Assembly (NCBI GenBank): GCA_030533445.1
Contig: CM060065.1
Span: forward strand, 1,140,210-1,204,209
From: Cyprinodon diabolis
Taxonomy: Eukaryota; Chordata; Actinopteri; Cyprinodontiformes; Cyprinodontidae
Direction: 5' to 3'
DNA length: 64,000 nt
Shown here: piece by piece, positions 14,110 through 58,649 of the stretch
Numbering within the stretch: the first letter of the stretch is position 1
How the letters are laid out: each line of letters begins with the position of its first letter
Notes under the pieces: generated by a model
The model's database searches: none
Told to the model about the DNA's origin: nothing
Seen by the model: the letters and a program-made list of their open reading frames with translations, nothing else
Program-made: the position numbers and the translations under genes

Positions 14110-17090
14110 CCATTCATCATCCATCCATCCATTCATCCATCCATCATCTATCCATCCATCATCCATCCATCCATCTATCCATCCATCCATTCATCATCCA
14201 TCTATCCATCCATCCATCATCCATCCATCATCCATCCATCCATACATCATCCATCCATCCATCCACCAACCATCATCCATCCATCCATTATCCATCCATC
14301 CATCCATCATTCATCCATCCATCATCCATCCATCCTTCCATCATCCATCCATTCATCCACCAACCATCATCCATCCATTATCCATCCATCCATCATTCAT
14401 CCATCCATCCATCATCCATCCATCATCCATCCATCATCCATCCATTCATCACCCATCCATCCATTCATCATCCATCCATCCATCCATCAATCCATCCATC
14501 ATCCATCCATCCATTCATCCATCCATCCATCCATCCATCATCCATCCATCCATCATCAATCCATCCATTCATCATCCATCCATCCATCCATCCATCCATT
14601 CATCATCCATCCATCCATCATCCATCCATTCATCATCCATCCATCATCCATCTATCCATCCCTCCATTCATCATCCATCCATCGATGCATCCATCCATCC
14701 ATCATCCATCCATTCATCATCCATCCATCCATCCATCCATCATCCATCCATCGACCATCCATCCATCATCCATCCATTCATCATCCATCCATCCATTCAT
14801 TCATCATCCATCCATTGATCCATCCATCCATCATCCATCCATCCATTCATCATCCATCCATCCATCAATCATCCATCCATTCATCATCCATCATCCATCC
14901 ATCCATTCATTAATCCATCATCCATCCATCCATCCATCAATCCATCCATCATCCATCTATCCATCCATTCATCATCCATCTATTCATCCATCCATCCATC
15001 ATCCATCTATCCATCCATTCATCATCCATCTATTCATCCATCCATCCATCCATCCATCCTCCATCCATTCATCATCCATCCATCCATCCACCAACCATCA
15101 TCCATCCATCATCCATCCATCCATCCAGCCATCATCCATCTGTCCATCCATCCATCATCCATCCATACATCATCCATCCATCATCCATCCATCCATCATC
15201 CATCTATCCATCCATCCATCCATTCATCATCCATCTATTCATCCATCCATTCATCCATCCATCATCCATCCATTCATCATCCATCCATCCATCCACCAAC
15301 CATCATCCATCCATCATTCATCCATCCATCCATCATCCATCCATCCATCATCAATCCATTATCCATCCATCCATAATCCATCCACTATCCATCCATCATC
15401 CATCCATCATCCATCCATCCATCATCCATCCATTCATCCATCCATCCATCATCCATCCATCCATCTATCCATCCATCCATCCATCCATCCATTCATCATC
15501 CATCTATCCATCCATCCATCATCCATCCACCATCCATCCATCCATTCATAATCCATCCATCCATTCATCCATCCATTATCCATCCATCATCCATCCATCA
15601 TCCATCCATCCATCCATCATCCATCCATCCATCATCCATCCATCATCCATCCATCCATCTATCCATCCATCCATTCATCATCCATCTATCCATCCATCCA
15701 TCATCCATCCATCATCCATCCATCCATACATCATCCATCCATCCATCCACCAACCATCATCCATCCATCCATTATCCATCCATCCATCCATCATTCATCC
15801 ATCCATCATCCATCCTTCCATCATCCATCCATTCATCCACCAACCATCATCCATCCATTATCCATCCATCCATCATTCATCCATCCATCATCCATCCATC
15901 ATCCATCCATCATCCATCCATTCATCACCCATCCATCCATTCATCATCCATCCATCCATCCATCAATCCATCCATCATCCATCCATCCATTCATCCATCC
16001 ATCCATCCATCCATCATCCATCCATCCATCATCAATCCATCCATTCATCATCCATCCATCCATCCATTCATCATCCATCCATCCATCATCCATCCATTCA
16101 TCATCCATCCATCATCCATCTATCCATCCCTCCATTCATCATCCATCCATCGATGCATCCATCCATCCATCATCCATCCATTCATCATCCATCCATCCAT
16201 CCATCATCCATCCATCCATCATCCATCCATCGACCATCCATCCATCATCCATCCATTCATCATCCATCCATCCATTCATTCATCATCCATCCATTGATCC
16301 ATCCATCCATCATCCATCCATCCATTCATCATCCATCCATCCATCAATCATCCATCCATTCATCATCCATCATCCATCCATCCATTCATTAATCCATCAT
16401 CCATCCATCCATCCATCAATCCATCCATCATCCATCTATCCATCCATTCATCATCCATCTATTCATCCATCCATCCATCATCCATCCATCATCCATCTAT
16501 CCATCCATTCATCATCCATCTATTCATCCATCCATCCATCCATCCATCCTCCATCCATTCATCATCCATCCATCCATCCACCAACCATCATCCATCCATC
16601 ATCCATCCATCCATCCAGCCATCATCCATCTGTCCATCCATCCATCATCCATCCATACATCATCCATCCATCATCCATCCATCCATCATCCATCTATCCA
16701 TCCATCCATCCATTCATCATCCATCTATTCATCCATCCATTCATCCATCCATCATCCATCCATTCATCATCCATCCATCCATCCACCAACCATCATCCAT
16801 CCATCATTCATCCATCCATCCATCATCCATCCATCCATCATCAATCCATTATCCATCCATCCATAATCCATCCACTATCCATCCATCATCCATCCATCAT
16901 CCATCCATCCATCATCCATCCATTCATCCATCCATCCATCATCCATCCATCCATCTATCCATCCATCCATCCATCCATCCATTCATCATCCATCTATCCA
17001 TCCATCCATCATCCATCCACCATCCATCCATCCATTCATAATCCATCCATCCATTCATCCATCCATCATCCATCCATCATCCATCCATCA
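14110..17090. repeat. About 1.49-kb tandem duplication near the array end
   Basis: The rare variant CATCCTCCATCC occurs at about 15057 and 16547, and CATCCTTCCATC near 14332 and 15815. Between them the order of other variants is the same. This gives two adjacent copies of a block of about 1,490 bp. Confidence 0.75.
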
Positions 17091-17408
17091 TCCATCCATC
17101 CATCATCCATCCATCATCCATCCATCATCCATCCACCATCCATCCATCCATTCATAATCCATCCATCCATTCATCCATCCATCATCCATCCATCCATCAT
17201 CCATCCATCCATCTATCCATCCATCCATTCATCATCCATCTATCCATCCATCCATTATCCATCCATCATCCATCCATCCATCCATCATCCATCCTTTATC
17301 CATCCATCCATCCATCATCCATCCATTCATCCACCAACCATCATCCATCCATTATCCATCCATCCATCCATCATCCATCCATCATCCATCCATCCATCCA
17401 TCCATCCA

Positions 17409-17507
17409 AGATAGAAAATCAATCTGACTGGATGATCTGGTTGATCTGTAAAGTGCCTTGAGATGACATGATGACAATTGGAGCTCTAGAAATAAACTGA
17501 ATTGAAT
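17409..17507 (+). mobile_element. L2-type LINE 3' tail fragment
   Basis: It is the reverse complement of the tail seen at 19692, 29160 and 56171: a stretch reading TGACTGGATGATCTGG, then GAGATGACATGATG, then AAATAAACTGAATTGAA at the 3' end. It directly abuts the end of the CCAT array and lies in the last intron of gabarapl2. Confidence 0.75.
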
Positions 17508-17733
17508 TCTCTCATTAATGTAGACCTACATGTTGGTCAGGTCTATGGTCGGTCCGTTGTCTCTCTATGTTCAGATGATGGACTGAAGAAAGCTCTGGGA
17601 GATGTGCAGGAGCCTAACCCTGCTTCAAACTGGCTTTTATTTTGGGGTATCAGAGTAGAGGGCCTGAACAGAAATGCATCTTTAGGTTTGGAGGCGGGTT
17701 CTGGGTGATAACTGCGACCTTCTCCTTTTTCAG

Positions 17734-17824
17734 CATCACCATGGGGCAGTTGTACGACAGGGAGAAGGACCAGGACGGCTTTTTATACGTGGCATACAGC
17801 GGAGAGAACACCTTCGGCTCTTAG
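17734..17824 (+). CDS. gabarapl2: GABARAPL2 (GATE-16), terminal coding exon (partial gene)
   Basis: GABARAPL2 is an Atg8-family ubiquitin-like protein. It is conjugated to phosphatidylethanolamine on autophagosomes and also works in intra-Golgi traffic. This exon encodes the conserved C-terminus: MGQLYDREKDQDGFLYVAYS followed by GENTFGS and a stop. Mammalian GABARAPL2 has nearly the same tail. A pyrimidine-rich acceptor ends at 17733, and the first base completes a Ser codon (phase 2). The conserved FG dipeptide, after which Atg4 cleaves to expose the lipidated glycine, is present (Gly codon 17816-17818). The residue after it is Ser, where the mammalian protein has Phe. Exons 1-3 are not in the window and must lie upstream of the satellite. 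The stop codon lies inside the first unit of a 29-bp minisatellite. The identification is firm; continuity with upstream exons is inferred. Confidence 0.93.
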
Positions 17825-17931
17825 GCACCCGTCTCTGCCCTGCCGGCTCTTAGGGACCCGTCTCCGCCCTGCCGGCTCTTAGGGACCCGTCTCCGCCCTG
17901 CCGGCTCTTAGGGACCCGTCTCCGCCCTGCC
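17816..17931 (+). repeat. 29-bp minisatellite, four units, overlapping the gabarapl2 stop codon
   Basis: There are four consecutive 29-bp units, each starting GGCTCTTAGG. The first unit has two substitutions. Its first nine bases are the functional Gly-Ser-stop codons of gabarapl2, so the coding end is itself the first repeat unit. Confidence 0.95.
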
Positions 17932-18203
17932 GGCTGTGATCCGGTTGGATGAGGCTGTCAGCGATGGTCCTCCCCCTTCCTGCAGATTTACGTTCAAAGT
18001 GTGACTTTTCCAGGAACTTTGGTTTCATGTTTTTTCATGATTTTAGAAGGACCCAGTTTGATTCTTCTTGCTTGTTTTTTTTAATTAAGTCTGTGAATGA
18101 GTTTATTTTAATGCTTTTGTCTTTCTTTGAAGACAATATTTTATTTTAATCTAAAGAAATATAATGTAATAATCTGAGGGTGAGGTAGCTGGATGACCTA
18201 ACC

Positions 18204-18209
18204 AATAAA
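18204..18209 (+). other. Poly(A) signal of gabarapl2
   Basis: AATAAA lies about 380 bp after the stop codon, with T-rich sequence downstream (TGTGTTTTATTAAGG). This gives a 3' UTR of about 400 bp (17825 to about 18225). Confidence 0.65.
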
Positions 18210-18225
18210 AGATGGAAAACAAGCC

Positions 18226-18503
18226 AGATAATGTGTTTTATTAAGGACTTTAGTTTAAATGTACATCAACAGAATCACCTCTGTCAGCATCAAAGCCTAA
18301 AATGTTTTTAAGGCACTCTCCCTGCCGACTCGGAGACAGAGGCAAAACGCTCCAGCTGTGACTAGAAGAGTTCATCAGGACTTGGAAGCAGAGTCGTAGT
18401 TTAACACACCTCTCTGCAGCTTCTCTACTGTTACTAATAAATTAGCAAATATTCCCAAAGGAGTAAATCATGATAATCTAATTAAAATTAAGATAACTTC
18501 AAT
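18226..18503. other. Intergenic stretch, nothing recognised
   Basis: AT-rich sequence between the gabarapl2 poly(A) site and the L2 relic. I see no coding or structured signal. Confidence 0.5.
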
Positions 18504-19376
18504 TGGGGAATATTTAAAACAATTAAATTTGGTCTGTTTAACATAAGATCTCTTTCCTCTAAAAGTCTGCTAGTTAATGACTTGATTTGTGATAATCACA
18601 TTGACTTGTTTTGCCTTACAGAAACCTGGCTGCAGCAAGAGGATTATGTGAGCATAAACGAGGCAACTCCTTCAAGCTATTTCAATTTTCACATACCCAG
18701 AAGTTCTGGGCGAGGAGGAGGAGTAGCAACAATCTTCCAGTCTGACTTACTGATTACTCCCAAAACAGTTAATACCTACAACTCTTTTGAACATTTAACC
18801 CTTAATTTCCCTGATCCAAATTTCAAGGCAAGAAAACCTCTTCTTTTTGTAACTTTGTATCGTCCGCCAGGTCCTTACTCTGAATTTTTAGATGAGTTTT
18901 CAGAGTTCCTTTCTGATTTGGTATTAAATACTGACAGGGTCATCATAGTGGGAGATTTTAACATCCATGCTGACATTGAAGGCGATAGCTTAAGAGCAGC
19001 CTTTAATGCTATCTTAGACACTATTGGCTTTGTTCAAAATGTGAATAGTGCCACACATTCTCATCTTCATACTTTGGATCTTGTGCTGACATACGGCATA
19101 GAATGTGAAGAAATAACAGTATTTCCTCACAACCCTGTCCTCTCTGACCACTTTCTAAAAACCTTCAGGATTACTTTAACAGAGTTCTCCTCCCCCAAAA
19201 GAAGGTTCAATTTTAGTAGATCTTTATCAGATAGAGCAGTTATAAATTTTAAAGAATCTGCTTCACTTTCTCTCTCCTCTGTGTCGCTGAGCAGTGCTGC
19301 AGAGTGCAAAAGCTTAGTTTATTCCCCTTCACAGGTTGATGATTTTGTTGATGGGGTTGCTAGTTCTATAACTTAA
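18504..19376 (+). pseudogene. L2-type LINE ORF2 endonuclease domain (truncated)
   Basis: This is an apurinic/apyrimidinic-type endonuclease of an L2-like non-LTR retrotransposon. The motifs appear in order: [10 protein letters not shown] with the catalytic Asn (from 18531), [35 protein letters not shown] and the SDHF metal/catalytic motif (about 19144). The frame is open from about 18528 through the first part of the EN-RT linker ([11 protein letters not shown]) and then stops at 19376. The reverse transcriptase part is absent, so this is a dead 3'-truncated copy. The same linker is found on the - strand in vps35 intron 16 (56171-57490). Confidence 0.85.
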
Positions 19377-19691
19377 TTTCTTGGCATCTATGGTTTTATT
19401 TCTTTTTATCTGTAGATTGCATGGATTATTACAGACATCTGGTGAAAATGTCACGTCAATAGCACCTCTAAAAATAGTGGCCTGTTCCATACTTATTTCA
19501 CCCGCAGTATGTTGGATTATAAACCATAGATCACGTAATCTGAGTTAAGGCAAAGAATTAATGAAGAGAATACAGAAGCAACTTAAGAGAAAGCAAGTAT
19601 GCCTAGAGGAAGAGGCTGGAAAACAAGATCCAGCACAAATATATATAATATATATAAGTATATATATAAGTATTATCTTACATTTAATATA
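19377..19691. other. Intergenic stretch with AT-rich run
   Basis: No gene signal. There is a TATATA-rich run at about 19640-19685 just before the next L2 tail. Confidence 0.5.
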
Positions 19692-19999
19692 TAAGTTTCA
19701 ATTCAGTTTATTTCTATAGCTCCAATTCACATCATGTCATCTCAGGTCACTTTCCAGTTCACCAGATCATCCAGTCAGATTGATTCAAAGTTTTCTATCT
19801 AAGGAAAACCAGCTGATTGCATCGACTCATTGACTCTTCAGCAATCCCTCACACTAAGCATGCTTGTAGCGACAGTGGAGAGGAAAAACTCCCTTTGAAA
19901 AGGAAGAAACCTCCAGCAGAACCAGGCTCAGTGTGAGCGGCCATCTGCTGAGGCCCACTGGGGTTCAAGGAGACAGAAGCAGACATAGAAAAAGCAGCT
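19692..19999 (-). mobile_element. L2-type LINE 3' UTR fragment
   Basis: About 300 bp begins TTCAATTCAGTTTATTTC and runs through GAGAGGAAAAACTCCC and GAAACCTCCAGCAG. The copy at 29160-29463 is nearly identical over the whole length. The first 120 bp also match 17409-17507 (reversed) and 56171-56290. Confidence 0.75.
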
Positions 20000-20204
20000 G
20001 GTGGATGCCATCATCCACTGTCAGTCTGGGTTGCTGCTGCTGCTACTTTTAGACACAGCAGGCAAACCTGTGGCAAGCCGGGCGATGGGAAAGAAGGAGA
20101 AGACGATGAGAAAAAGAGAGCAGAGAAAGTGTGGACTGCTGGAAGAACTGCGGTGAACTGGTGAAAGAAAAGTGAAATGGTGCTCAAAGATGACCCTGCA
20201 CATT

Positions 20205-20375
20205 TAGAGGATGTTTGGCTCAACCTGCTGCTGTGAAGCAGGATTCTCCACCATGAACAGAATCAACAATAAATCTGGATCCAGGCTCAGAATGAGCACC
20301 TTGATATGTGCTTGAGAATGGCTTAGTCTCCGGTTAAACCCAGGTTTAAAGCCTTGCAGCGCAGCCTAAAGCCCA
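20205..20375 (+). pseudogene. Possible hAT transposase C-terminal fragment
   Basis: From 20232 the + strand reads CEAGFSTMNRINNKSGSRLR followed by MSTLICA and a stop. This resembles the dimerisation-domain tail of hAT transposases (C-E-x-G-F-S-x-M-N-x-I-K-x-x-x-R-x-R-L). No DDE part and no terminal repeats are visible. Confidence 0.45.
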
Positions 20376-20936
20376 CTGCCAACATTAAGACAGAAAAAAG
20401 AAAGAAAATAACAAACCATCAGTTCAGGTGTTTGAGAAAATATGGGAATCAGGAAATTGTCTATAAACCAAACTGAACGATTATTGTTCTCTACTTAAAA
20501 AACAATTAAGATTTTAAATGGAAAAACGTTCTATTTTATATATTTCTTTATTCAAACATTCAGTCTAGAATATGGATGCATAAAAACCTCATTTTATTTC
20601 AGTGTTAAATTCTTTTTAAACTAACAGATCATTAAAAATGTCTCCAGACCTTTACTGGTCGATGATTTACTTTATTCGCACCCCGCTGATTTTTAATTGG
20701 TTACCCCTGACCTAGACCAGTGTTGTTATTCTATAATCTTTGCTATTCCCAGCCTGCTGGGAATTTATGTTTCTGATACTTTGAGATCTTTATTGCCCTC
20801 CCCAGTAGGGGGGGGGAAATATCTTATTTAATCAGATATTATCTCAGCTGTTATATACTGTTTATGACACACAGTCCTACTAACTGTGTGTTAGAACAAT
20901 AGATGAAAGAGAGATTCGAGCTCTAATCATGGTCAG
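20376..20936. other. Intergenic stretch, nothing recognised
   Basis: AT-rich sequence without a coding or repeat signature I recognise. It ends in the left target duplication of the solo LTR. Confidence 0.45.
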
Positions 20937-21663
20937 TGTTAGGATCCTCAGGCTTGCCCTCCAGAGGGCGCCGAGGATCCTCTTCTGCTCTGTGTTTTCC
21001 CGTTAGGGTTGGAGTTACTGTGGGGATCTGGAGACTACCCTCTGTCTCCAGCAGAGTGCGCCGTGGGTCTTCTGGAGCTGGAACCTTCCTGTTGCTAATC
21101 CTCTCATCAGAAGACCTCTCCTATATAAGCTGACTTCAGACCTTGCCTCAACGCCGCAGTGTTGATCTTAGTTGGTTAGCTTCCAGAGTCTCTGTTACAG
21201 ATTGAATGTTGGTTGTCTCTAGTGTGAGATCAGATTCTAATCCCTCCTTTGTCTGTGTCTCACTGGAACCCTGTCTCTGGTCTGAAGCTCTGGGAGAGCT
21301 GCATCACAGGAAACCAGTCTCAAGCCTGAAGCTCTAGGAGAGCTTAACCTGCTAATCTGCCCTGGTGAGCCAACCTGAAGAATCCTATGTGGATGTTCCC
21401 TGTTGTTCTCTGCAATGAGCTGGAAGCTCAGATCAAGGCCAGCCAAGCTAAGTATGAAGCTAGATGCTTAGCTTGCTCATGAACTCAGCTAACCCACAGT
21501 CTCCAGTCTTAGTCAAGACTCCAGTGAACCAGCCCCTGACCCATTCCAGTCCCAGTGCTTTACCGTGTGTTTCTGAACTTTTATTAAACATTTTGAACTT
21601 TTTCCCTGCCTCCTCCGTGTGTGTTCTCCATCTTGGGCTTGCCTCCGTTTACCCATCATGACA
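20937..21663 (+). mobile_element. Solo LTR (727 bp) with 5-bp target-site duplication
   Basis: It begins TGTTAGG and ends CATGACA, giving the TG...CA ends of an LTR. GTCAG flanks it on both sides (20932-20936 and 21664-21668). Inside, a TATA-like CTATATAAGC lies at about 21121, and an ATTAAA poly(A)-type signal lies at about 21582. No gag, pol or second LTR is present, so this is what remains after LTR-LTR recombination. A 5-bp duplication fits Gypsy/Metaviridae or related groups. The family is not assigned. Confidence 0.75.
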
Positions 21664-21668
21664 GTCAG

Positions 21669-23690
21669 TTAATTCTGCACAAACATGGAATAAATTCACC
21701 ACAACTTCTGTTCAAAATATAAGAGTTTATTAACAAAAATCATTCAGCTCCAAGTCAAACATATTTCAGTTTAACACCAGACACCCCCCCACACACACAC
21801 TGAAGGCCAGCAACTTTTCACCAACTGTTTATTAACTAACAGTAATTCCTTAAACACAAAACAGAACAGTATTGGTCTTTTATTTTTAATACTTTCAATC
21901 TTGTAGCCTTGAACATCGGTTGTGTTTTCTGTTTTTCATGGACTTCAACATACAGTGCACCTCACCATGGTGTCATCATTCCTCACCATGGCCGGTTCTA
22001 GACAGGGGCCAGAAATTCTACTAATTACTAATACTAATTATTCAAAAACAATAAGGTGACAGCTTCAGTGGTGCTGAGATAGGATCCCAGTTTTCATCTG
22101 TTAAATGTTTTGTTTTCACAACAAATAAAAAAATCCTCTAATTTCTACAGATGAATTTAACAGTTTTTCCTGAGTTCTCAATCAAATTTTATAGAAAACT
22201 GCAGCTTTAACTTAAATTAAGTCAAAAATATGTAAAATTCCTAAATTATAAATGTATATTAACTTTATAAGAAATACAAACTGAAAATAAATGTCCCTTC
22301 ATGCAGCTCTCTTAATATATTTGAAACCATTTCCCTGTTTTTTATTTCATGCTTTTCTGGGCCCCCATGAAAACACGCTGGCCCCCTCCTGGCCCCCTGG
22401 TCCATTTGGTCTAGATCCGCCACTGTTCCTCCCCTTCACTAGACGTGGATATACTTTAGTATATTCTGCTGTAAAGTTAGTCCGTTTCCCAGGATGCACA
22501 GCTTTGAGTGGTAACTAGGTGACTGCCAGAGAGGAACCAGAGAAACTTATGGGACTGATCTAATCAACTCTCTGATCAACCAGTCTCCTGGAACGCTGGT
22601 TGATCAGAGCATCGCTTTGGACAGATACGCTGCACAGGTTTCACCAGCAACCTCCTCCCCACACCGCTCTCTCATGTTGTTCCTGCGCAATCGCAGAAGT
22701 TCTAATCCTCACATGATGCACGAATTACAGTACTGCCTGCTCGCTCTCACTCGCTTTAGAAAAACACCTCCTCCTATAGTCTAAAATCCGGGATAATTTA
22801 TCCGACTCGCGGGTATGTGTGAACAACTATCAACATCAGGGAGACTTGGGATGTCTGTTAACACTCTCAACTAAGACTAGTAAAACTAAACTAAACTAAC
22901 TACTATGTACAAAGAGGAAGGGGAACATGGTTTAAAACCATATTACAGTTTAAGATGGATTCTGTGTTTGAAACCAAAGTTTATCTGGAAGAATTTGGGA
23001 TCTGATCAAATTAGCTTTTCACTAATTTTAAAGAAATTGGAAAGTTTTCAGACCAATTCACAATGCAAATCCATGAGGTGAATAAAACATTACTTGGCCA
23101 AATAATGTTTTATTAAATGATTTGCTTAATCAAGAACCAATAACCTTTAGCTAAATGAGTCTTTACCCTCTTTGAAATAGCTAGCAGTGAATAGACGTCA
23201 GGATTCCACTAAATGACTCTTGGTCAGACTTGCTAATGGAAATGTAACGAGCATCTGAGGAACACATGAACACTAATTTTATATCAGTGTTTAAATCCTT
23301 AGTGAATAAAGCTTGTCTAAGCTTTAGCAACAGCTCAACACATATTCCTGTAGCATAGCGTAGCATGCAGTCCATTCTGTTAGCTTTGTCTTTACTCATC
23401 AATAAACACATGTTGGTTGTTCTGTCCCTAATCATGCCAGACCTGCAAACCTTTTTCCATGTATACTTGGAAAGCTTGAGTTCCATCCAGCTGCAGCTCA
23501 ACAAATCAGGGCAGAGACGAGCGGTTCTTTGTCTCAGTCTCACAGCAGGGGTCCCCTCAGGCTCACACCCAGGGCGTGGTTCTCAGTCTGGCTCTATAAG
23601 TCCTGAAACTCAAGAGAAATGTGCTGCAAAAGGTCTGTTTGCAGCAGTTTGGTTCTGAAAGGTTCTGACTTATCCTTGATGGTTCTGGAG
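21669..23690. other. Intergenic stretch, no gene recognised
   Basis: It contains a C-run followed by (AC)n at about 21784-21802 and several AT-rich tracts. The phrase GGCCCCCTGGTCCATTTGG near 22390 looks like part of a common fish interspersed repeat. The longest frames (for example 22291-22518 and 23181-23543) have no recognisable homology. Confidence 0.45.
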
Positions 23691-23691
23691 A

Positions 23692-23732
<41 letters not shown>

Positions 23733-23736
23733 ACAT
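23691..23736. repeat. (TA)n microsatellite
   Basis: Alternating AT of about 45 bp, at the left edge of the fossil Tc1 element. Confidence 0.9.
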
Positions 23737-23739
23737 TTC

Positions 23740-24621
23740 CTACAAAGGTGTGTACTACTCCCTTCAGATGACAGCACAAACAGGCTCTAACCAGAGTAGA
23801 AAAAGAAGTGGGAGGCCGCGTTGCACAACTGAGCAAGAAGATAAGTACATTAGAGTCTCTAGTTTGAGAAACAGACGCCTCACAGGTCCCCAACTGGCAT
23901 CTTCATTAAATGGATAACGGATGAATCCAAGTTTGAGGTGTTTGGATCACAAAGAAGAACGTTTGGGAGACGCAGAACAAATGAAAAGATGCTGGAAGAA
24001 CGCCTGACGCCATCTGTTAAGCATGGTGGAGGTAATGTGATGCTCTGGGGTTGCTTTGGTGCTGGTAAGGTGGGAGATTTGTACAGGGTAAAAGGGATTC
24101 TGAATAAGGAAGGCTATCACTCCATTTTGCAAAGCCATGCCATACCCAGTGGACAGCGCTTGATTGGAGCCAGTTTCATCCTACAACAGGATAATGACCC
24201 TAAACACACCTCCAAATTGTGCAGAACTATTTAGAGCAGAAGCAGGCAGCTGGTATTCTATGGGTAATGGAGTGGCCAGCGCAGTCACCAGATCTGAACC
24301 CCATTGAGCTGTTGTGGGAGCAGCTTGACTGTATGGAACCCAAGAAGTGCCCATCCAACTTGTGGGAGCTGCTTCTGGAAGCGTGGGGTGCAATTTCTCC
24401 AGATTACCTCAACAAATTAACAGCTAGAATTACAAAGGTCTGCAATGCTGGAATTGCAGCAAATGGAGGATTCTTTGATGAAAGCAAAGTTTGATGTAAA
24501 AAAAATCTTATTTCAGATACAAATCATTATTTCTAACCTTGTCAATGTCTTGACACTATTTTCTATTCATTTCACAACGTATGGTGGTGAATAAGTGTGA
24601 CCAAACATTTGAACGGTAGTT

Positions 24622-24623
<2 letters not shown>
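23740..24623 (+). pseudogene. Fossil Tc1-like transposon
   Basis: The central and C-terminal parts of a Tc1/mariner DDE transposase are readable but broken by a frameshift near 24234. They read DESKFEVFGSQRR (about 23923), GGGNVMLWGCF, FILQQDNDPKHT with the second catalytic Asp, and WPAQSPDLNPIELLWEQ with the catalytic Glu (about 24275-24325). The C-terminus ends FFDESKV. The right end reads CCAAACATTTGAACGGTAGT followed by TA, as in Tc1 terminal repeats. No matching left terminal repeat is found, because the 5' end is replaced by the TA microsatellite. Confidence 0.85.

Positions 24624-24680
<57 letters not shown>
24624..24680. repeat. (TA)n microsatellite
   Basis: TA repeats adjoin the right end of the fossil Tc1. 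Both ends of that relic therefore border TA expansions, which could have grown from its TA target sites. Confidence 0.9.
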
Positions 24681-24683
<3 letters not shown>

Positions 24684-24840
24684 TATATAAATGTTTGTAT
24701 ATCTGGAGCGTGTAACAAAAGTAATTTCCCCCTAGTATTATTAAAATATGTCTGATTCTGATTCTGAGTCAGCCACATATTTCAGATCTACCTCGAATCG
24801 AAGTGTATTGAGGCCGATTTTATGTGACACTGGCTTGCCA

Positions 24841-24955
24841 TACCTCTTTCTGAAGATTGCGGAAGACTGGCACGCGCCCCTCCTCTGGTTAGACGTCACT
24901 GGGAGTCACATGACAGGTCAGCGTCTCTGTTTGTTCCGAAACCCTTCCAGCAAAC
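24841..24955 (+). promoter_or_regulatory. vps35 proximal promoter / 5' UTR
   Basis: This stretch directly precedes the vps35 ATG. No TATA box is seen. A CRE half site (GACGTCA) lies at 24892-24898. The E-box palindrome GTCACATGAC at 24905-24914 differs from the CLEAR consensus GTCACGTGAC by one central base. After the start codon, CTTCCGG (25057-25063), an ETS-type site, lies in the first intron. The transcription start cannot be fixed from sequence. Confidence 0.6.
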
Positions 24956-58046
<33,091 letters not shown>

Positions 58047-58425
58047 AGCAGCCCCGTCTGGGCCTCTGTCACTTTTCCACGGCTTCCTGGAACCTCACTA
58101 TGGGGGAGGAGGGGGAGGCTGGGCCACTTCTTCATGTTGTCGTGTTTCCTGCGCTTTATTAACCGTTTCTCATGTCTCTGTTTGGTGCAGCTGGAGTAGA
58201 AATATGTCCTTCCTGCTAAAAGCATTGTAGCTCGTCCTCTGCCTGCAGCAGCAGGACTCACCTAGCCTGACGGCTTTAACGCCCGTTAGCTGCAGCAACT
58301 TCTAGTCACTTAGAGCAGCAGAGCGTAACGCCTCACATGACATGAACCCAACTGGAAATGTAAGCAGACTTTCACCCAGTGAGCTAATAAATGAATCTAT
58401 GAATAAAGGCTGCATGGTTCTTGTT
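58047..58425 (+). other. vps35 3' UTR with two poly(A) signals
   Basis: AATAAA occurs at 58386-58391 and 58402-58407, about 340-360 bp after the stop. T/G-rich sequence (TGGTTCTTGTTG) follows. The exact cleavage site is inferred. Confidence 0.65.
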
Positions 58426-58649
58426 GCCGATGAAGGGGGAATTAAAGGGCACTATTTCATTTTTAAAAGATTCTTTCTGCTCTCGGTCGAGTCAAGCAGC
58501 TCAGGTTCTGAAAGGGTTCAGTTTCCCCGACTCCTGAAATGCATCAGTGGGTTCTGGCCTCTCGCCATTACTGCCCTCCGTCCAGATGAATGAAACGGAA
58601 CGGAAACATCTACTAAAGGAAATGTTAGATGTAAAGAAACTGTTAAATT

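Larger units (their letters stand above)
1..17408. repeat. (CCAT)n satellite array with higher-order structure
   Basis: About 17.4 kb is built almost only from CCAT tetramers, with recurrent variants CATCATCC, ATTCATCATCC, CTATCC, CCACCAACC and CGCTCATCC. The array starts before the window and ends at an L2 tail. The variants are not random. Blocks recur at 10,584 bp (1-2500 against 10585-13000), at about 1,890 bp (5545-7437 against 7438-9330) and at about 1,490 bp (14.1-15.6 kb against 15.6-17.1 kb). A 4-bp period cycles through all frames as Pro-Ser-Ile-His (+) or Met-Asp-Gly-Trp (-), so long frames here have no coding meaning. Because the last gabarapl2 exon lies just downstream on the + strand, the array is inferred to sit in the penultimate-to-last exon intron of that gene. 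No exon is visible inside it. Confidence 0.97.

Noticed and set aside
772..16392. Very long open frames (up to 854 codons) rich in HPSIHP, and antisense MDGW frames, in the CCAT array
   Set aside because: A 4-bp repeat without stop triplets is open in all six frames. The codons simply cycle; there is no start context, composition or conservation.
1..17408. Telomeric or centromeric repeat
   Set aside because: The motif is CCAT, not TTAGGG, and the array sits directly next to a coding exon. A centromeric role cannot be argued from this sequence.
23181..23543. 120-codon antisense frame
   Set aside because: No recognised domain; composition is like random intergenic sequence.
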